A DNA stretch of 64,000 bases, from NCBI GenBank assembly GCA_964615195.1, contig CAZTNG010000002.1, forward strand, positions 6,217 through 70,216. The letters are read 5' to 3'. The translations under genes were made by a program, and so were the position numbers. A model generated the notes under the pieces. The model was not told the DNA's origin and did not search any database. It was given only the letters and a program-made list of their open reading frames with translations. The stretch's first letter is position 1. Each line of letters opens with the position of its first letter. Origin of the DNA: HGM20899 sp964615195 (GTDB lineage Bacteria; Pseudomonadota; Gammaproteobacteria; Enterobacterales; Succinivibrionaceae). This document shows positions 45,491-54,642 of the stretch, in pieces.

Positions 45491-47182
45491 TTACTTCTTA
45501 TCACTATTATGCATAGGTTCAGTAATAGTTGAGTCTTCATTCGGATACCACTTCTGCAACAAATCTAACGACTTCTTTAATTCAGTATTCCAAGAATCAC
45601 CTTCAGCAACAATTGGTCTTAGTAAGATTACTAATTCACTTTTCTTATCATAAATTGATTTATTAGTAAAAAGTTCTCCTACCCATGGGATGTCTCCAAG
45701 CAAAGGAATTTTAGATTCAAGATCTCCCTTTTTATGACTCATCAATCCACCAATTACAATTACATCTCCTGATTTAGCTTCAACAATAGTATCTGATTCT
45801 CTTATTTCAGAACTAGCAAAAGGTAACTCAGTATCTTTATTGTTAATCTTTATAGTTTTCTTATCCTCTGCTACTTCAATAACGGCAGGGTGAATATGTA
45901 AAATAATCTTGCCATCCTCACTAATTTGAGGTAACACATCTAAAGAAACTCCACTAAAAAAAGGAGAAAAAGTGTAATCGCTAGACACCAAATTTGTGTC
46001 AGAGCTACTTGTACTAGAACTATCAGTAGACAATCCTGTTAAAAAATATGAATCTTTTCCAACTTTTATAACTGCTCTTTGGTTATTTAAAGCTGTTATG
46101 CGCGGGCTTGATAATGTGCTTACATCACCTTGAGTCTTCAATAAATTAATTACAGCACTGTATTTACTATCGTTCATTGATAGATTAAATCCACCGCCTA
46201 AAATTGAAAACACATTATTAGTTGAACCTCCAGCCCATCCAGCCTGAGTTCCAATAGATTTTCCTTCACCAGAATTACCATTGAATATCTTCGACCATTC
46301 AATACCTTGTTCATAATCTTCTGACAGAGTTACTTCTAAAAGTTTGGCTTCAATAATAACTTGACGTCTTAATGAATTTTCAGTAATTTGCAAAAAATGT
46401 CGTACCGAATCAATTTCATTAGGCATACCTCTTACAGTTATATTAGCAGCTTGCGGATTAACCCTAACCATTCGGCCTTCGCCATTACCGACGATACCTG
46501 AAAGAGTTTTTTCTAATTCTGTCCAAAAATCGCTTTCTGCCGTAGTTTTAAGATTAGTACCACTAGTAGATTCACTATCAGAACCACTAGAACTATCATT
46601 AGACGAATTATTTGAGCTACTATTAGATGAATCACTATTAGATGAACTATCAGAATTAGTATTAGATACAGTATTGTTGCTTATTGATATATTGGTTTCT
46701 GACGCCCTTTTTAAAAAGATATAATTGATAGGAATAGTTTCAGTATGTACTCCAGATGGATATACATAGTAAATCGACCCTTGTTTTTCAGTCCTGTAGC
46801 CATACATTTTATATACAGAATTAAATATTTCACTTGCAGTTACATTTTCCATACTTAAAGTTATTTCACCACTAACTTCAGGATGAACCACGACAGATTC
46901 ATTTGTTTCTCCCATAATCTGTGCAAAAAATTCGGCAGCAGGAACATTGTTAGCAGCAACAGTAACACGACGTATATCTTTTGCAGAATAATCACCATCC
47001 AAAGGATTGTCTGGATTTAATTCATTTAATACATCTTCGGGTATTTCTATTTTGTCAGATAGATTCATTGCTGTCTTCAACTCATCTTTAACTTCTTTTG
47101 GCTCAGGATGATGATATACACATCCCGTCACAAAAAACGCAAATAACAATATAGATAAATAAGATTTTTTTATGTTTATCAT
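45491..47182 (-). CDS. mshL: MSHA outer-membrane secretin MshL
   Basis: MshL is the secretin through which the pilus leaves the cell. It is a lipoprotein: the signal ends in VTG|C with Cys21. N-terminal secretin/STN domains (about 70-150) are followed by a long Ser/Asn-rich spacer (about 160-210) of nearly pure Ser, Asn, Asp and Thr, then the secretin core with VPLLGDIPWVGELF-like IPLLGDIPWVGELFTNKS. Length 563. The spacer is encoded by imperfect repeats. Confidence 0.94.
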   Translation of the reverse strand: MINIKKSYLSILLFAFFVTGCVYHHPEPKEVKDELKTAMNLSDKIEIPEDVLNELNPDNPLDGDYSAKDIRRVTVAANNVPAAEFFAQIMGETNESVVVHPEVSGEITLSMENVTASEIFNSVYKMYGYRTEKQGSIYYVYPSGVHTETIPINYIFLKRASETNISISNNTVSNTNSDSSSNSDSSNSSSNNSSNDSSSGSDSESTSGTNLKTTAESDFWTELEKTLSGIVGNGEGRMVRVNPQAANITVRGMPNEIDSVRHFLQITENSLRRQVIIEAKLLEVTLSEDYEQGIEWSKIFNGNSGEGKSIGTQAGWAGGSTNNVFSILGGGFNLSMNDSKYSAVINLLKTQGDVSTLSSPRITALNNQRAVIKVGKDSYFLTGLSTDSSSTSSSDTNLVSSDYTFSPFFSGVSLDVLPQISEDGKIILHIHPAVIEVAEDKKTIKINNKDTELPFASSEIRESDTIVEAKSGDVIVIGGLMSHKKGDLESKIPLLGDIPWVGELFTNKSIYDKKSELVILLRPIVAEGDSWNTELKKSLDLLQKWYPNEDSTITEPMHNSDKK

Positions 47183-47511
47183 TTTTCATTTCCAAAAGAA
47201 TAAAGAGGCAATGTTAATTTTTCTTTATGATCTAAACTAGTTAAAATTACTCCTTTAGATGTAATAGTAGTCAATATATAACCACCACATTCTTCACCTA
47301 GAGAACATGTTTTACCGTCTATTATTGCCCTTGATTTTCCATTTCCAACAAATACAGCTTGAAGTTTTAAGGAACCATTATCTTCTGATGTAAAATCAGA
47401 TACAACGACACCACCCTTAACTGGAGTTGTTGGATCCCGAAGGTAAACCTCCGCTAGCGCATTTTGAGAACTGACAAAAAGAATCAGCATCATTAAAATA
47501 TATTTAACCAC
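47179..47511 (-). CDS. mshK: MSHA biogenesis protein MshK
   Basis: MshK is a small periplasmic protein resembling the PilP/GspC HR domain that binds the secretin. A signal peptide (about 1-20, ending NALA) precedes a domain of about 90 residues with LRDPTTPVKGG. The start is GTG at 47511 with AAGGA 8 bases upstream. It overlaps mshJ by 8 bases and mshL by 4. Confidence 0.87.
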   Translation of the reverse strand: MVKYILMMLILFVSSQNALAEVYLRDPTTPVKGGVVVSDFTSEDNGSLKLQAVFVGNGKSRAIIDGKTCSLGEECGGYILTTITSKGVILTSLDHKEKLTLPLYSFGNEK

Positions 47512-48142
47512 GAATAAAATCCTTATTTATACTTAATGTATAAAGTTCGAGGATTACTACAGCATAAGGATATTCATCGACTTTATAATCCATTGAACTC
47601 CAATAAAAATTATGTTCCATACCCTCTAGATTTTTAAGATGGGATAAAATATCAAGATATTTACCTCTTAATGTCACTCTAATACCATGCTGATAAAGGG
47701 CTACATTCCCTTTCTTTAATAGAGTTTTAGGTTTTAATGATTCAACACCTTGAATAGAAATTGTCCCACCAACACTTAATACATTCGTCAAAATTTCAGG
47801 CATTTGTCCAGCGTCTATTAAATTTACAGTTTCTTTAGATAACACTTGGTCCAATAATTTAAGTTCTTTTTCCATATCTGAAATATCCTTACGCATAATC
47901 TCGTTAGGATCTCCAGTTAGTTTACCTTGCCAAATTTCAAGTTCACTAGATACAGACTGTAATTCTGTTTTCTGATTAGCAATAACTGTTTTTAAATCGC
48001 TAATACTTTTGGTATTACTTTCAATAAAACCAAAAAAGCCGGGGAAAACGAAAAGAACAACACCTACAAGGCAAACCATGACTCTTTCACGTACAGTCAT
48101 AGAGGCAACTTTATTCTTATAAAAAGCATAATTAGAACTCAT
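47504..48142 (-). CDS. mshJ: MSHA biogenesis protein MshJ
   Basis: MshJ is a PilO-like bitopic protein: a membrane helix at about 22-40, a coiled coil (about 45-100) and a periplasmic ferredoxin-like domain. With the MshI proteins it forms the inner-membrane alignment complex. Length 212; family word NFYWSSMDYKVDEYP is near the C-terminus. It starts 2 bases after the PilN-like gene. Confidence 0.9.
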   Translation of the reverse strand: MSSNYAFYKNKVASMTVRERVMVCLVGVVLFVFPGFFGFIESNTKSISDLKTVIANQKTELQSVSSELEIWQGKLTGDPNEIMRKDISDMEKELKLLDQVLSKETVNLIDAGQMPEILTNVLSVGGTISIQGVESLKPKTLLKKGNVALYQHGIRVTLRGKYLDILSHLKNLEGMEHNFYWSSMDYKVDEYPYAVVILELYTLSINKDFIRG

Positions 48143-48144
48143 AG

Positions 48145-48765
48145 TTATTCCTCTTCATCATTTTTTTGTTCGGATTCGATGTATGCTTTTTTCAATTCAA
48201 AATGAAGTATATCTGAATCAGGATCTCTATGTAATTTAACACCACCAAATACAACCGGACTCAAATCATTATAATTCCTAAACTGAGAAATCCATAATGG
48301 TAAAGATTTTCCATTTAACGCGTCACCTTCAATTTCTGCATCTTTATCTTTAATAGCAAAATGAGTCACTGAAATACCATTGCTTTTAATACGAGCCATA
48401 GCTTCCATAAAACCCGCATAACCATTACTCTTTAAATCAACTTTATCTTCTATAAAGCCCATCAATTGTTTTTTGGTATCTAAAATAATTTTCAAATTTT
48501 TGGTTCTTTCTATTAAACTCGCATTAGGAGTCATCTGTGCTACCAAAGACTGTGTTTGCATCAATTCATCATTAACATTATTCAACTGCATTGATAATTG
48601 CTGATTTTGTGTTTTTAAATGTACTTTTTCTTGGTAGGTAATAACATATACACAGCAAACGAATGCTGCTGTTACCAACCAAATAATAATCATTTGAGAT
48701 AAACTAAGGATAATCTTTTTAGGCTTAAATTCACTACTGTACAGATTAATTCTAATTTTTTTCAA
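48145..48765 (-). CDS. mshI2: MSHA biogenesis PilN-like protein (second MshI protein)
   Basis: The N-terminal INLYSSEFKPKK is the PilN signature that binds the PilM-like partner. One membrane helix (about 22-45), a coiled coil and a small periplasmic domain follow. Many MSHA clusters carry this as a separate gene after mshI. Length 206; it overlaps mshI by 14 bases. Naming differs between species (MshI1, MshI2 or MshI). Confidence 0.88.
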   Translation of the reverse strand: MKKIRINLYSSEFKPKKIILSLSQMIIIWLVTAAFVCCVYVITYQEKVHLKTQNQQLSMQLNNVNDELMQTQSLVAQMTPNASLIERTKNLKIILDTKKQLMGFIEDKVDLKSNGYAGFMEAMARIKSNGISVTHFAIKDKDAEIEGDALNGKSLPLWISQFRNYNDLSPVVFGGVKLHRDPDSDILHFELKKAYIESEQKNDEEE

Positions 48766-49747
48766 TTTTTAATAATCCTTCTTTTAACAACCCATAAAGC
48801 GGTAAAAAATTAATATTTTTATTTGCAATCAGATTTATTTCCTCATTTTGCCCTAACGTGTATCCATTAGGAACTCGCGCAAATGCACATTTTTCAAGAG
48901 GAATAACTTCAACCACTCTTCTAAAATTAAGACTCAATACATCAGTTATGGCTTCTAACTGATCTGAATCAATAATAACTAAAAGTTTTGAAAAAGGAGG
49001 TAGTCCCAATTGAGACGTAAAAAAATCGTCGCTTAATCTTAATATTTCAGTAGTTAATCTAGATAACAGAGGATCATTAGGTCCACCTACTACGCCACCA
49101 CTTAATGTTTTATACCCTTTTAATGCTCTTGAATAACACAATTCACCGTTATACACACCGTAAACCATCAGTTCATGATTATTTGCTAAAAATAGGGTTA
49201 TACATAGTTGAGGAATATAAGGACTATTTGTGGGATTTTCCTTCTTTAATGAAACATATTGATAGAATGAAATGAAATCAGCCATAGCTAAATCACTTAT
49301 CGTAATTTTATCTAACACCGCTAAGCTGTTAATTATAGTGGCAACAACAGAAATTATTCTTTTCTCTACAAGCACAAATGTTAATGTTGGTTTAGAACTT
49401 TTGCTTGTTTTTGTATCATAAAAATCCCAAGTATAATCAGATATTCTTCCAGGCACTGCTCCATCTAGGTCCTTATACATTGCAATACCATGCAATTCTT
49501 CTTCAGTTAAAAGTTCATTTTTAGGTAATTGAGCTACACTATATACTCCATTGTAAAGCATCACTTTTACTAAAGCTCTAGGTGAAATTTTATTTTTAGT
49601 AAATAAATCTTTTATAACTAGAGGCCAATCACCTGAAGAATTACACGTCTTAGAGTCCGTTACCAAACCCTTATGGTTTACACATAAAAGGTTTACCTCA
49701 TTATGTCCTAAACCAATAATCACCGTGTTAAAATCATTTTTTTTCAT
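48752..49747 (-). CDS. mshI: MSHA biogenesis PilM-like protein MshI
   Basis: MshI is the cytoplasmic PilM-like actin-fold protein that docks onto the PilN-like partner. The 331-residue protein has no membrane segment; words such as ELHGIAMYKDLDGAVPGRISDYTWDFYD fit the family. It is the first gene of the msh operon. Upstream, mshH/csrD is expected but is absent. Confidence 0.9.
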   Translation of the reverse strand: MKKNDFNTVIIGLGHNEVNLLCVNHKGLVTDSKTCNSSGDWPLVIKDLFTKNKISPRALVKVMLYNGVYSVAQLPKNELLTEEELHGIAMYKDLDGAVPGRISDYTWDFYDTKTSKSSKPTLTFVLVEKRIISVVATIINSLAVLDKITISDLAMADFISFYQYVSLKKENPTNSPYIPQLCITLFLANNHELMVYGVYNGELCYSRALKGYKTLSGGVVGGPNDPLLSRLTTEILRLSDDFFTSQLGLPPFSKLLVIIDSDQLEAITDVLSLNFRRVVEVIPLEKCAFARVPNGYTLGQNEEINLIANKNINFLPLYGLLKEGLLKIEKN

Positions 49748-49800
49748 TGATAAAACCTAAATTTCATGCTCTACATCATCAATACCTTAGTTAACTTTAA

Positions 49801-49820
49801 CAAATTTCATTTGAAATTTG
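49801..49820. promoter_or_regulatory. mshI: 20-base interrupted palindrome upstream of the msh operon
   Basis: CAAATTTCATTTGAAATTTG has perfect 9-bp arms around a 2-base centre. It lies 54 bases upstream of the mshI ATG, in the promoter zone of the pilus operon. It looks like an operator for a dimeric regulator, but no known consensus is recognised. Confidence 0.4.
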
Positions 49821-50178
49821 CACATAATAACTATTTCATTGCAATTAAATTTAGCATAAATCAAATTATACATATAATTCAAATATCACAAATATGAAAA
49901 TGCCTGACATTTTCTCAAATTTATCTTTATTAGTAGAAATACAAAAATCAATTAAATACTTCTACAATTTTAACGCCATTATTCTTAAATTTACAAGAAA
50001 TTAGGTGTTTTTATATCATTTAAGTTTTTTATTTTTAACAAAATTATTATACTAATTAAATTAAGCTGAGAAATTTTTTAATAAAAATAATACAAAACTA
50101 GATTATATAAAATATTATATAATATTAATAACTCCTAAAAATCATACTTTAAAGAGTTAACTGAACTTAACAAAACTA

Positions 50179-50223
50179 ATGGCTACATACATTCGAGTAA
50201 TATTTAATTTTATATGTAGCCAT
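50179..50223 (-). terminator. ssb: Hairpin after ssb
   Basis: An 11-bp stem (50179-50189 with 50213-50223) with a 23-base loop lies 22 bases after the ssb stop. The minus-strand tail TAGTTTTG is a weak U tract; a stronger T7 is on the plus-strand side at 50231-50237. It is probably the ssb terminator. Confidence 0.5.
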
Positions 50224-50244
50224 ATAACAATTTTTTTAATAATA

Positions 50245-50910
50245 TTAAAATGGAACATCATCATCTGCAAAAGGATGCATATCAGGTTCATTTTCATTTT
50301 TATTTTTTGAAGTATTATCACTACTAGAAGTTTGAGGAAAATCCTGAGCAACCTTAAACGAATTAGGTTCCGGCATGCTCCATTTAGTAGGATTAGAATT
50401 AAGGCTTGCTTGATTAACCATATTTCCAGAAGAAACATTGTTATTTTGCGTGCTATGCGAAAATTTATCTTGCACACTAGATTCTTTCACAACATTTTGA
50501 TTCTGGGAATAATTTGACATTTGTTGCTGAGGTTGGGAATAATTATTACCAACAGGTTGTTGCTGATTACTATTTTTGCTACTTAACATTTGCATTTCTA
50601 ATACTTGAATTTCAGTAACATATCTTTTAATGCCCTGTTTATCGTCATATGAGCGAGTTCTCATCTTACCTTCAACATAAACTAAACTTCCTTTCCTTAA
50701 ATAATCTCTAGCTATTTCAGCCAATCTACCCCAAAAAACCAACCTATGCCATTCTACACGATCTTGCATCTGTCCTTGTTGATCTCGGTAACTTTCATTA
50801 GTTGCTAGAGATGCTGTTGCAACACCTGTTGAATTACTTGGTAGCATACGAAAATCTGGATCATTGGATATGTTACCCAATAAAATTACTTTATTTATAC
50901 CTCTTGGCAT
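50245..50910 (-). CDS. ssb: Single-stranded DNA-binding protein
   Basis: SSB coats single-stranded DNA as a tetramer and recruits repair and replication proteins. The N-terminal OB fold (about residues 1-112) begins MPRGINKVILLGNISNDPDFR and has the words WHRLVFWGRLAEIARDYLRKGS. A Gln/Asn/Ser-rich linker follows. The acidic tip HPFADDDVPF, which binds partner proteins, is intact. Length 221 is longer than E. coli (178) because of the linker. AAGGAG precedes the ATG. It is divergent from uvrA, as in E. coli. Confidence 0.97.
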   Translation of the reverse strand: MPRGINKVILLGNISNDPDFRMLPSNSTGVATASLATNESYRDQQGQMQDRVEWHRLVFWGRLAEIARDYLRKGSLVYVEGKMRTRSYDDKQGIKRYVTEIQVLEMQMLSSKNSNQQQPVGNNYSQPQQQMSNYSQNQNVVKESSVQDKFSHSTQNNNVSSGNMVNQASLNSNPTKWSMPEPNSFKVAQDFPQTSSSDNTSKNKNENEPDMHPFADDDVPF

Positions 50911-51275
50911 AACTACTCCTTATAAAACAATACCAATTGAAGGTACAGATACTAAAAAATCATTAAAAACCTTCAACCACAAACAAATCTTGTCCATATT
51001 ATCATAAGTCTAAAAATATGTCCCTCAAGAAACAAAAAATGAATTTTATAAAATGATGTACAACTCCCTTAATATACCTTATACATAAAGCACATAAAAC
51101 TAGTGCTACTACATAATAAATTCTATTACATTAACTTAAAGAATTAATAGCTAGATAGACAAGCAATAGCATATAATATTGAAATAATGTTAAATATTAA
51201 TGCATTTGTTTTATATTATAAATACATAATAATTTGTATTATTTAATAAATAATTATTACAAATTTGGGGCGGAT
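50911..51275. other. Divergent intergenic region ssb / uvrA
   Basis: This 365-base AT-rich region must hold the ssb and uvrA promoters. In E. coli a LexA box (CTG-N10-CAG) controls both genes. I see no CTG-N10-CAG here: no CTG occurs in the stretch at all. No small ORF with a ribosome site and no clear hairpin was found. Confidence 0.7.
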
Positions 51276-54098
51276 ATGGCAAAAGAAATAATAATTAAAG
51301 GGGCTAAAACACATAACTTAAAAAATATAAGAGTTAATATTCCTAAAGATTGCTTTTGTGTTATTACAGGGTTATCAGGCTCAGGGAAATCATCTCTAGC
51401 ATTTGATACAATCTATGCTGAAGGACAAAGAAAATATGTAGAATCGCTCTCTTCGTACGCTAGACAGTTTCTACAATTAATGGATAAACCTGACGTTGAA
51501 TATATTGAAGGTTTATCTCCAGCCATATCAATAGAACAAAAATCAACTTCTCATAATCCAAGATCAACTGTTGGTACAATAACAGAAATTTACGATTACT
51601 TAAGAGTGCTCTACGCCAGAATTGGTGAAGCTAGATGCCCACAACATGGTAATATATTAAAAGCAAGTACTATTAAACAAATGCAAGATGAAATACTTAA
51701 AATACCAACAGATTCAAAAATCATGATTCTTGCCCCTATAGTAAGAAATAGAAAAGGGGAATATAAATTATTATTAGATAATATGGCTCGCGCTGGTTAC
51801 ATTAGAGCAAAAATTGATGGAGAAATTTGTGATTTATCAGATCCTCCAGAATTAGATTTGCATAAAAAACATAATATAGAAATCATAATAGATCGATTAA
51901 AAAAACGTGATGACGACATATTTCTGCAAAGAATTGCAGACTCGCTAGAAACAGCATTAAAACTCACCAATGGAATAGCATCTGTATCATTAATTGATGA
52001 ACCACAAATTAATGACTTAGTCTTCTCTCAAAATTATTCTTGCCTAAAATGTGGATATTCTATTCAAGAACTTGAACCAAGAAATTTTTCATTTAATAAT
52101 CCTGCTGGTGCATGTCCTACATGCTTAGGATTAGGTGCAATTGAAATTTTTTTACCAGATTCTTTTATTGTAGACGAATATTTGACCCTTAGAGAAGGAG
52201 CAATAAAATATTGGAGTCCTTCGGCAAAAAACAATTTTGCAATACTTTCATCTTTAGCAAAACATTACGGCTTTAGTCTTGATACTCCTTATAATCAATT
52301 ATCTAACAATATAAAAGATTTAATATTCTTTGGAAATAATAATGAACAAATAGAAATAAAAATGATTTTGGAAAATGGTGGACTTTACCAAAGAAAAACA
52401 AGTTTTGATGGAGTAATTCAGTCTATTAATAAAAAATTTAAAGAAGGTTTTAATAGTCAAAAAGAAGAATTATCAAAATACATAACTGCACGAGAATGTA
52501 CAGAATGTAATGGAGCTAGATTAAAAGAAGCATATAGAAATGTTTTTATAAATAACCTTTCTTTACCTCAATTAGGGAGCCTTACAATAAAAGAAAATTT
52601 GAATTTTTTCAAAAATTTAAAATTATCTCTTCAACAAGAGACTATAGCGAATAGACTAATTAAGGAAATAACTTCTCGCCTTCAATTTCTAGTTAACGTT
52701 GGATTAGATTATCTAACAATAAATAGATCTGCTGACACTTTATCTGGTGGTGAAAGTCAGCGAATTAGACTTGCTAGTCAAATAGGTTCTGGACTTACAG
52801 GTGTTATGTACGTATTAGATGAACCTAGTATTGGATTACATCAACGAGACAATGAAAAACTCTTAGAGTCTCTCTTTCATCTACGTGATTTAGGTAATTC
52901 TGTTATTGTCGTTGAACATGATGAAGATACAATTCGAAAAGCAGATCATATAATTGATGTAGGACCTGGAGCAGGAATTCATGGCGGACAAATTGTAGCT
53001 CAAGGTTCGATAAATGATATTGTTAATGAGCCATCGTCTATAACTGGAATGTACCTCAGCGGAGTAAAGAAAATTGCAATACCTAAAAGAAAAGCAATGG
53101 GAGATAAGTTTATAAAATTAAGTGGTGCAAAAGGTAATAATCTAAAAAACATTTCAATTAGTATTCCATGTGGCCTATTAACTTGCGTTACAGGTGTGTC
53201 TGGATCAGGGAAATCAACATTAGTTAACAATACTCTTTATATAATTGCCCAAAAAGTACTAAATAATGCAAAAAACAGCATACCCGATCCCTATCAAAAT
53301 ATTGAGGGCTTAGAATATTTTGATAAAGTAATAAATATTGATCAAAGTCCTATTGGCAGAACTCCTAGATCCAATCCTGCAACATACGTAGATTTCTTTA
53401 CAGCAATTAGAGAACTATTTGCAAACACAAGAGAATCAAGAGCTCGAGGATATACTCCAGGAAGATTTTCATTTAATATTAAAGGTGGAAGATGCGAAGC
53501 ATGTCATGGAGATGGAGTAATCAAAGTAGAAATGAATTTTCTTCCAGATGTTTACGTTAAATGTGATGAATGTTGTGGAAAAAGATTTAATAAAGAAACA
53601 TTAGATATTACCTATAAGAACAAAACAATCCAAGATGTTTTAAATATGTCAGTAGAAGAAGCTCTTGAATTCTTTGAAGCAATACCAACTATAAAAAAGA
53701 AACTCCAAACTCTATCTGATGTAGGTTTGTCATACATTACACTAGGTCAACAAGCTACTACATTATCTGGAGGGGAAGCTCAAAGAATAAAACTAGCTAA
53801 AGAACTCTCAAAAATTTCATCAGGCAAAACACTGTATATTCTAGATGAGCCAACTACAGGACTTCATTTCCAAGATGTAGATATGTTATTAAATGTCTTA
53901 TTTAAACTAAGAGACGCTGGTAATACTATTGTTGTTATAGAGCACAATCTAGATGTAATAAAATGTGCAGATTATATAATTGATCTTGGACCAGAAGGTG
54001 GAAACAATGGAGGAGAGGTAATCGCAATTGGAACTCCTGAACAAGTTTCCAAAAATGAAAAATCTTACACTGGAATTTTTTTGAACAAAATTTTATAA
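51276..54098 (+). CDS. uvrA: Excinuclease ABC subunit UvrA
   Basis: UvrA recognises bulky DNA damage and loads UvrB in nucleotide excision repair. The two ABC modules are complete: Walker A GLSGSGKSSLAF (about 30-41) and GVSGSGKSTL (about 640), signature LSGGESQRI and LSGGEAQRI. Zinc fingers are seen in CLKCGYSI...CPTCLGLG and CEACHGDG...CDECCGKRF. I start at ATG 51276 (MAKEIIIKGAKTHNLKNI), aligned with E. coli and preceded by GGGG; the open frame 14 codons longer has no support. Length 940 equals E. coli. Confidence 0.98.
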   Translation: MAKEIIIKGAKTHNLKNIRVNIPKDCFCVITGLSGSGKSSLAFDTIYAEGQRKYVESLSSYARQFLQLMDKPDVEYIEGLSPAISIEQKSTSHNPRSTVGTITEIYDYLRVLYARIGEARCPQHGNILKASTIKQMQDEILKIPTDSKIMILAPIVRNRKGEYKLLLDNMARAGYIRAKIDGEICDLSDPPELDLHKKHNIEIIIDRLKKRDDDIFLQRIADSLETALKLTNGIASVSLIDEPQINDLVFSQNYSCLKCGYSIQELEPRNFSFNNPAGACPTCLGLGAIEIFLPDSFIVDEYLTLREGAIKYWSPSAKNNFAILSSLAKHYGFSLDTPYNQLSNNIKDLIFFGNNNEQIEIKMILENGGLYQRKTSFDGVIQSINKKFKEGFNSQKEELSKYITARECTECNGARLKEAYRNVFINNLSLPQLGSLTIKENLNFFKNLKLSLQQETIANRLIKEITSRLQFLVNVGLDYLTINRSADTLSGGESQRIRLASQIGSGLTGVMYVLDEPSIGLHQRDNEKLLESLFHLRDLGNSVIVVEHDEDTIRKADHIIDVGPGAGIHGGQIVAQGSINDIVNEPSSITGMYLSGVKKIAIPKRKAMGDKFIKLSGAKGNNLKNISISIPCGLLTCVTGVSGSGKSTLVNNTLYIIAQKVLNNAKNSIPDPYQNIEGLEYFDKVINIDQSPIGRTPRSNPATYVDFFTAIRELFANTRESRARGYTPGRFSFNIKGGRCEACHGDGVIKVEMNFLPDVYVKCDECCGKRFNKETLDITYKNKTIQDVLNMSVEEALEFFEAIPTIKKKLQTLSDVGLSYITLGQQATTLSGGEAQRIKLAKELSKISSGKTLYILDEPTTGLHFQDVDMLLNVLFKLRDAGNTIVVIEHNLDVIKCADYIIDLGPEGGNNGGEVIAIGTPEQVSKNEKSYTGIFLNKIL

Positions 54099-54138
54099 TC
54101 ATAAAATAGTACTAGAAATATAAAGGATAAAATTGATA

Positions 54139-54528
54139 ATGAGTTATTTGTTAACTGATACCGAATTTAACGCTGCGTTACAACTTAATGCAGATTATCG
54201 ATACCAACATTTTTTTTCAAAGATTAAAAAAAATTTGGTTGTTTACGTTTTAAGAAAAGAACAAGAAATTTTATTTCTAGAATCCACAGATGAGGATTCT
54301 GAAAATAATATACTACCTGTATGGTGTCATGAAGACTACGCTGCAAAATATACAGAAAATAACGAAACCTGCGAAAAATACACACCTCAAGCAATTTCAT
54401 TAGCTATTTTTTTGGAAAAATGGATTCCAACAATGGCTTCATCAAATGGAGAATTAGCTATATTCCCAACAACAAACTCAGATTGCACTATAATTTCAGC
54501 TGCAGAATTTGAAAAAGAATTTAACTAA
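54139..54528 (+). CDS. DUF2750 family protein
   Basis: A small soluble protein of 129 residues with the DUF2750 pattern: SYLLTDTEFNAALQLNADYRYQHFFSKI at the start, LPVWCHEDYAAKY in the middle and a FLEKWIPTM word near the end. The function of the family is unknown. ATG 54139 is the listed start, but an in-frame TTG at 54133 is better spaced (5 bases) from AAAGGA. It follows uvrA after 40 bases and may be co-transcribed; a strong terminator follows. Confidence 0.85.
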   Translation: MSYLLTDTEFNAALQLNADYRYQHFFSKIKKNLVVYVLRKEQEILFLESTDEDSENNILPVWCHEDYAAKYTENNETCEKYTPQAISLAIFLEKWIPTMASSNGELAIFPTTNSDCTIISAAEFEKEFN

Positions 54529-54532
54529 TGCC

Positions 54533-54570
54533 AAAATGCTTATTTTCAAAACAATGTAAATAAGCATTTT
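54533..54570. terminator. Bidirectional terminator between the DUF2750 gene and the LtaS-like gene
   Basis: A perfect 13-bp stem (54533-54545 with 54558-54570) has a 12-base loop. A run of A begins the left arm and TTTT ends the right arm. It begins 4 bases after the DUF2750 stop, and the convergent LtaS-like gene ends 72 bases away. Confidence 0.75.
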
Positions 54571-54642
54571 CAACAAAATACCAATTGTAAGATAACTAAT
54601 ACAGAAAATATTACAACTTATTTAATAATTCACTCTTAAAAA

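Larger units (their letters stand above)
49748..50244 (-). other. Intergenic region between ssb and mshI, leader of the msh operon
   Basis: This 497-base, extremely AT-rich stretch holds no gene I can support. It must contain the msh operon promoter. It has the interrupted palindrome at 49801-49820, an all-A/T palindrome AATATTATATAATATT at 50111-50126 and a hairpin at 50179-50223 after ssb. In Vibrio and Shewanella the csrD/mshH gene (about 2 kb) lies here. Confidence 0.7.

Noticed and set aside
46560..46690. Possible CRISPR or satellite array
   Set aside because: The repeated words are short, imperfect and in frame within mshL, coding a Ser/Asn tract; there are no equal spacers.
50111..50126. 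All-A/T 16-bp palindrome taken as a possible operator
   Set aside because: Such palindromes are expected by chance in DNA of this composition and no gene starts next to it.
50157..50477. Open frame of 106 codons on the minus strand overlapping ssb
   Set aside because: It lies in another frame of the ssb linker, is a hydrophobic low-complexity translation and has no ribosome site.
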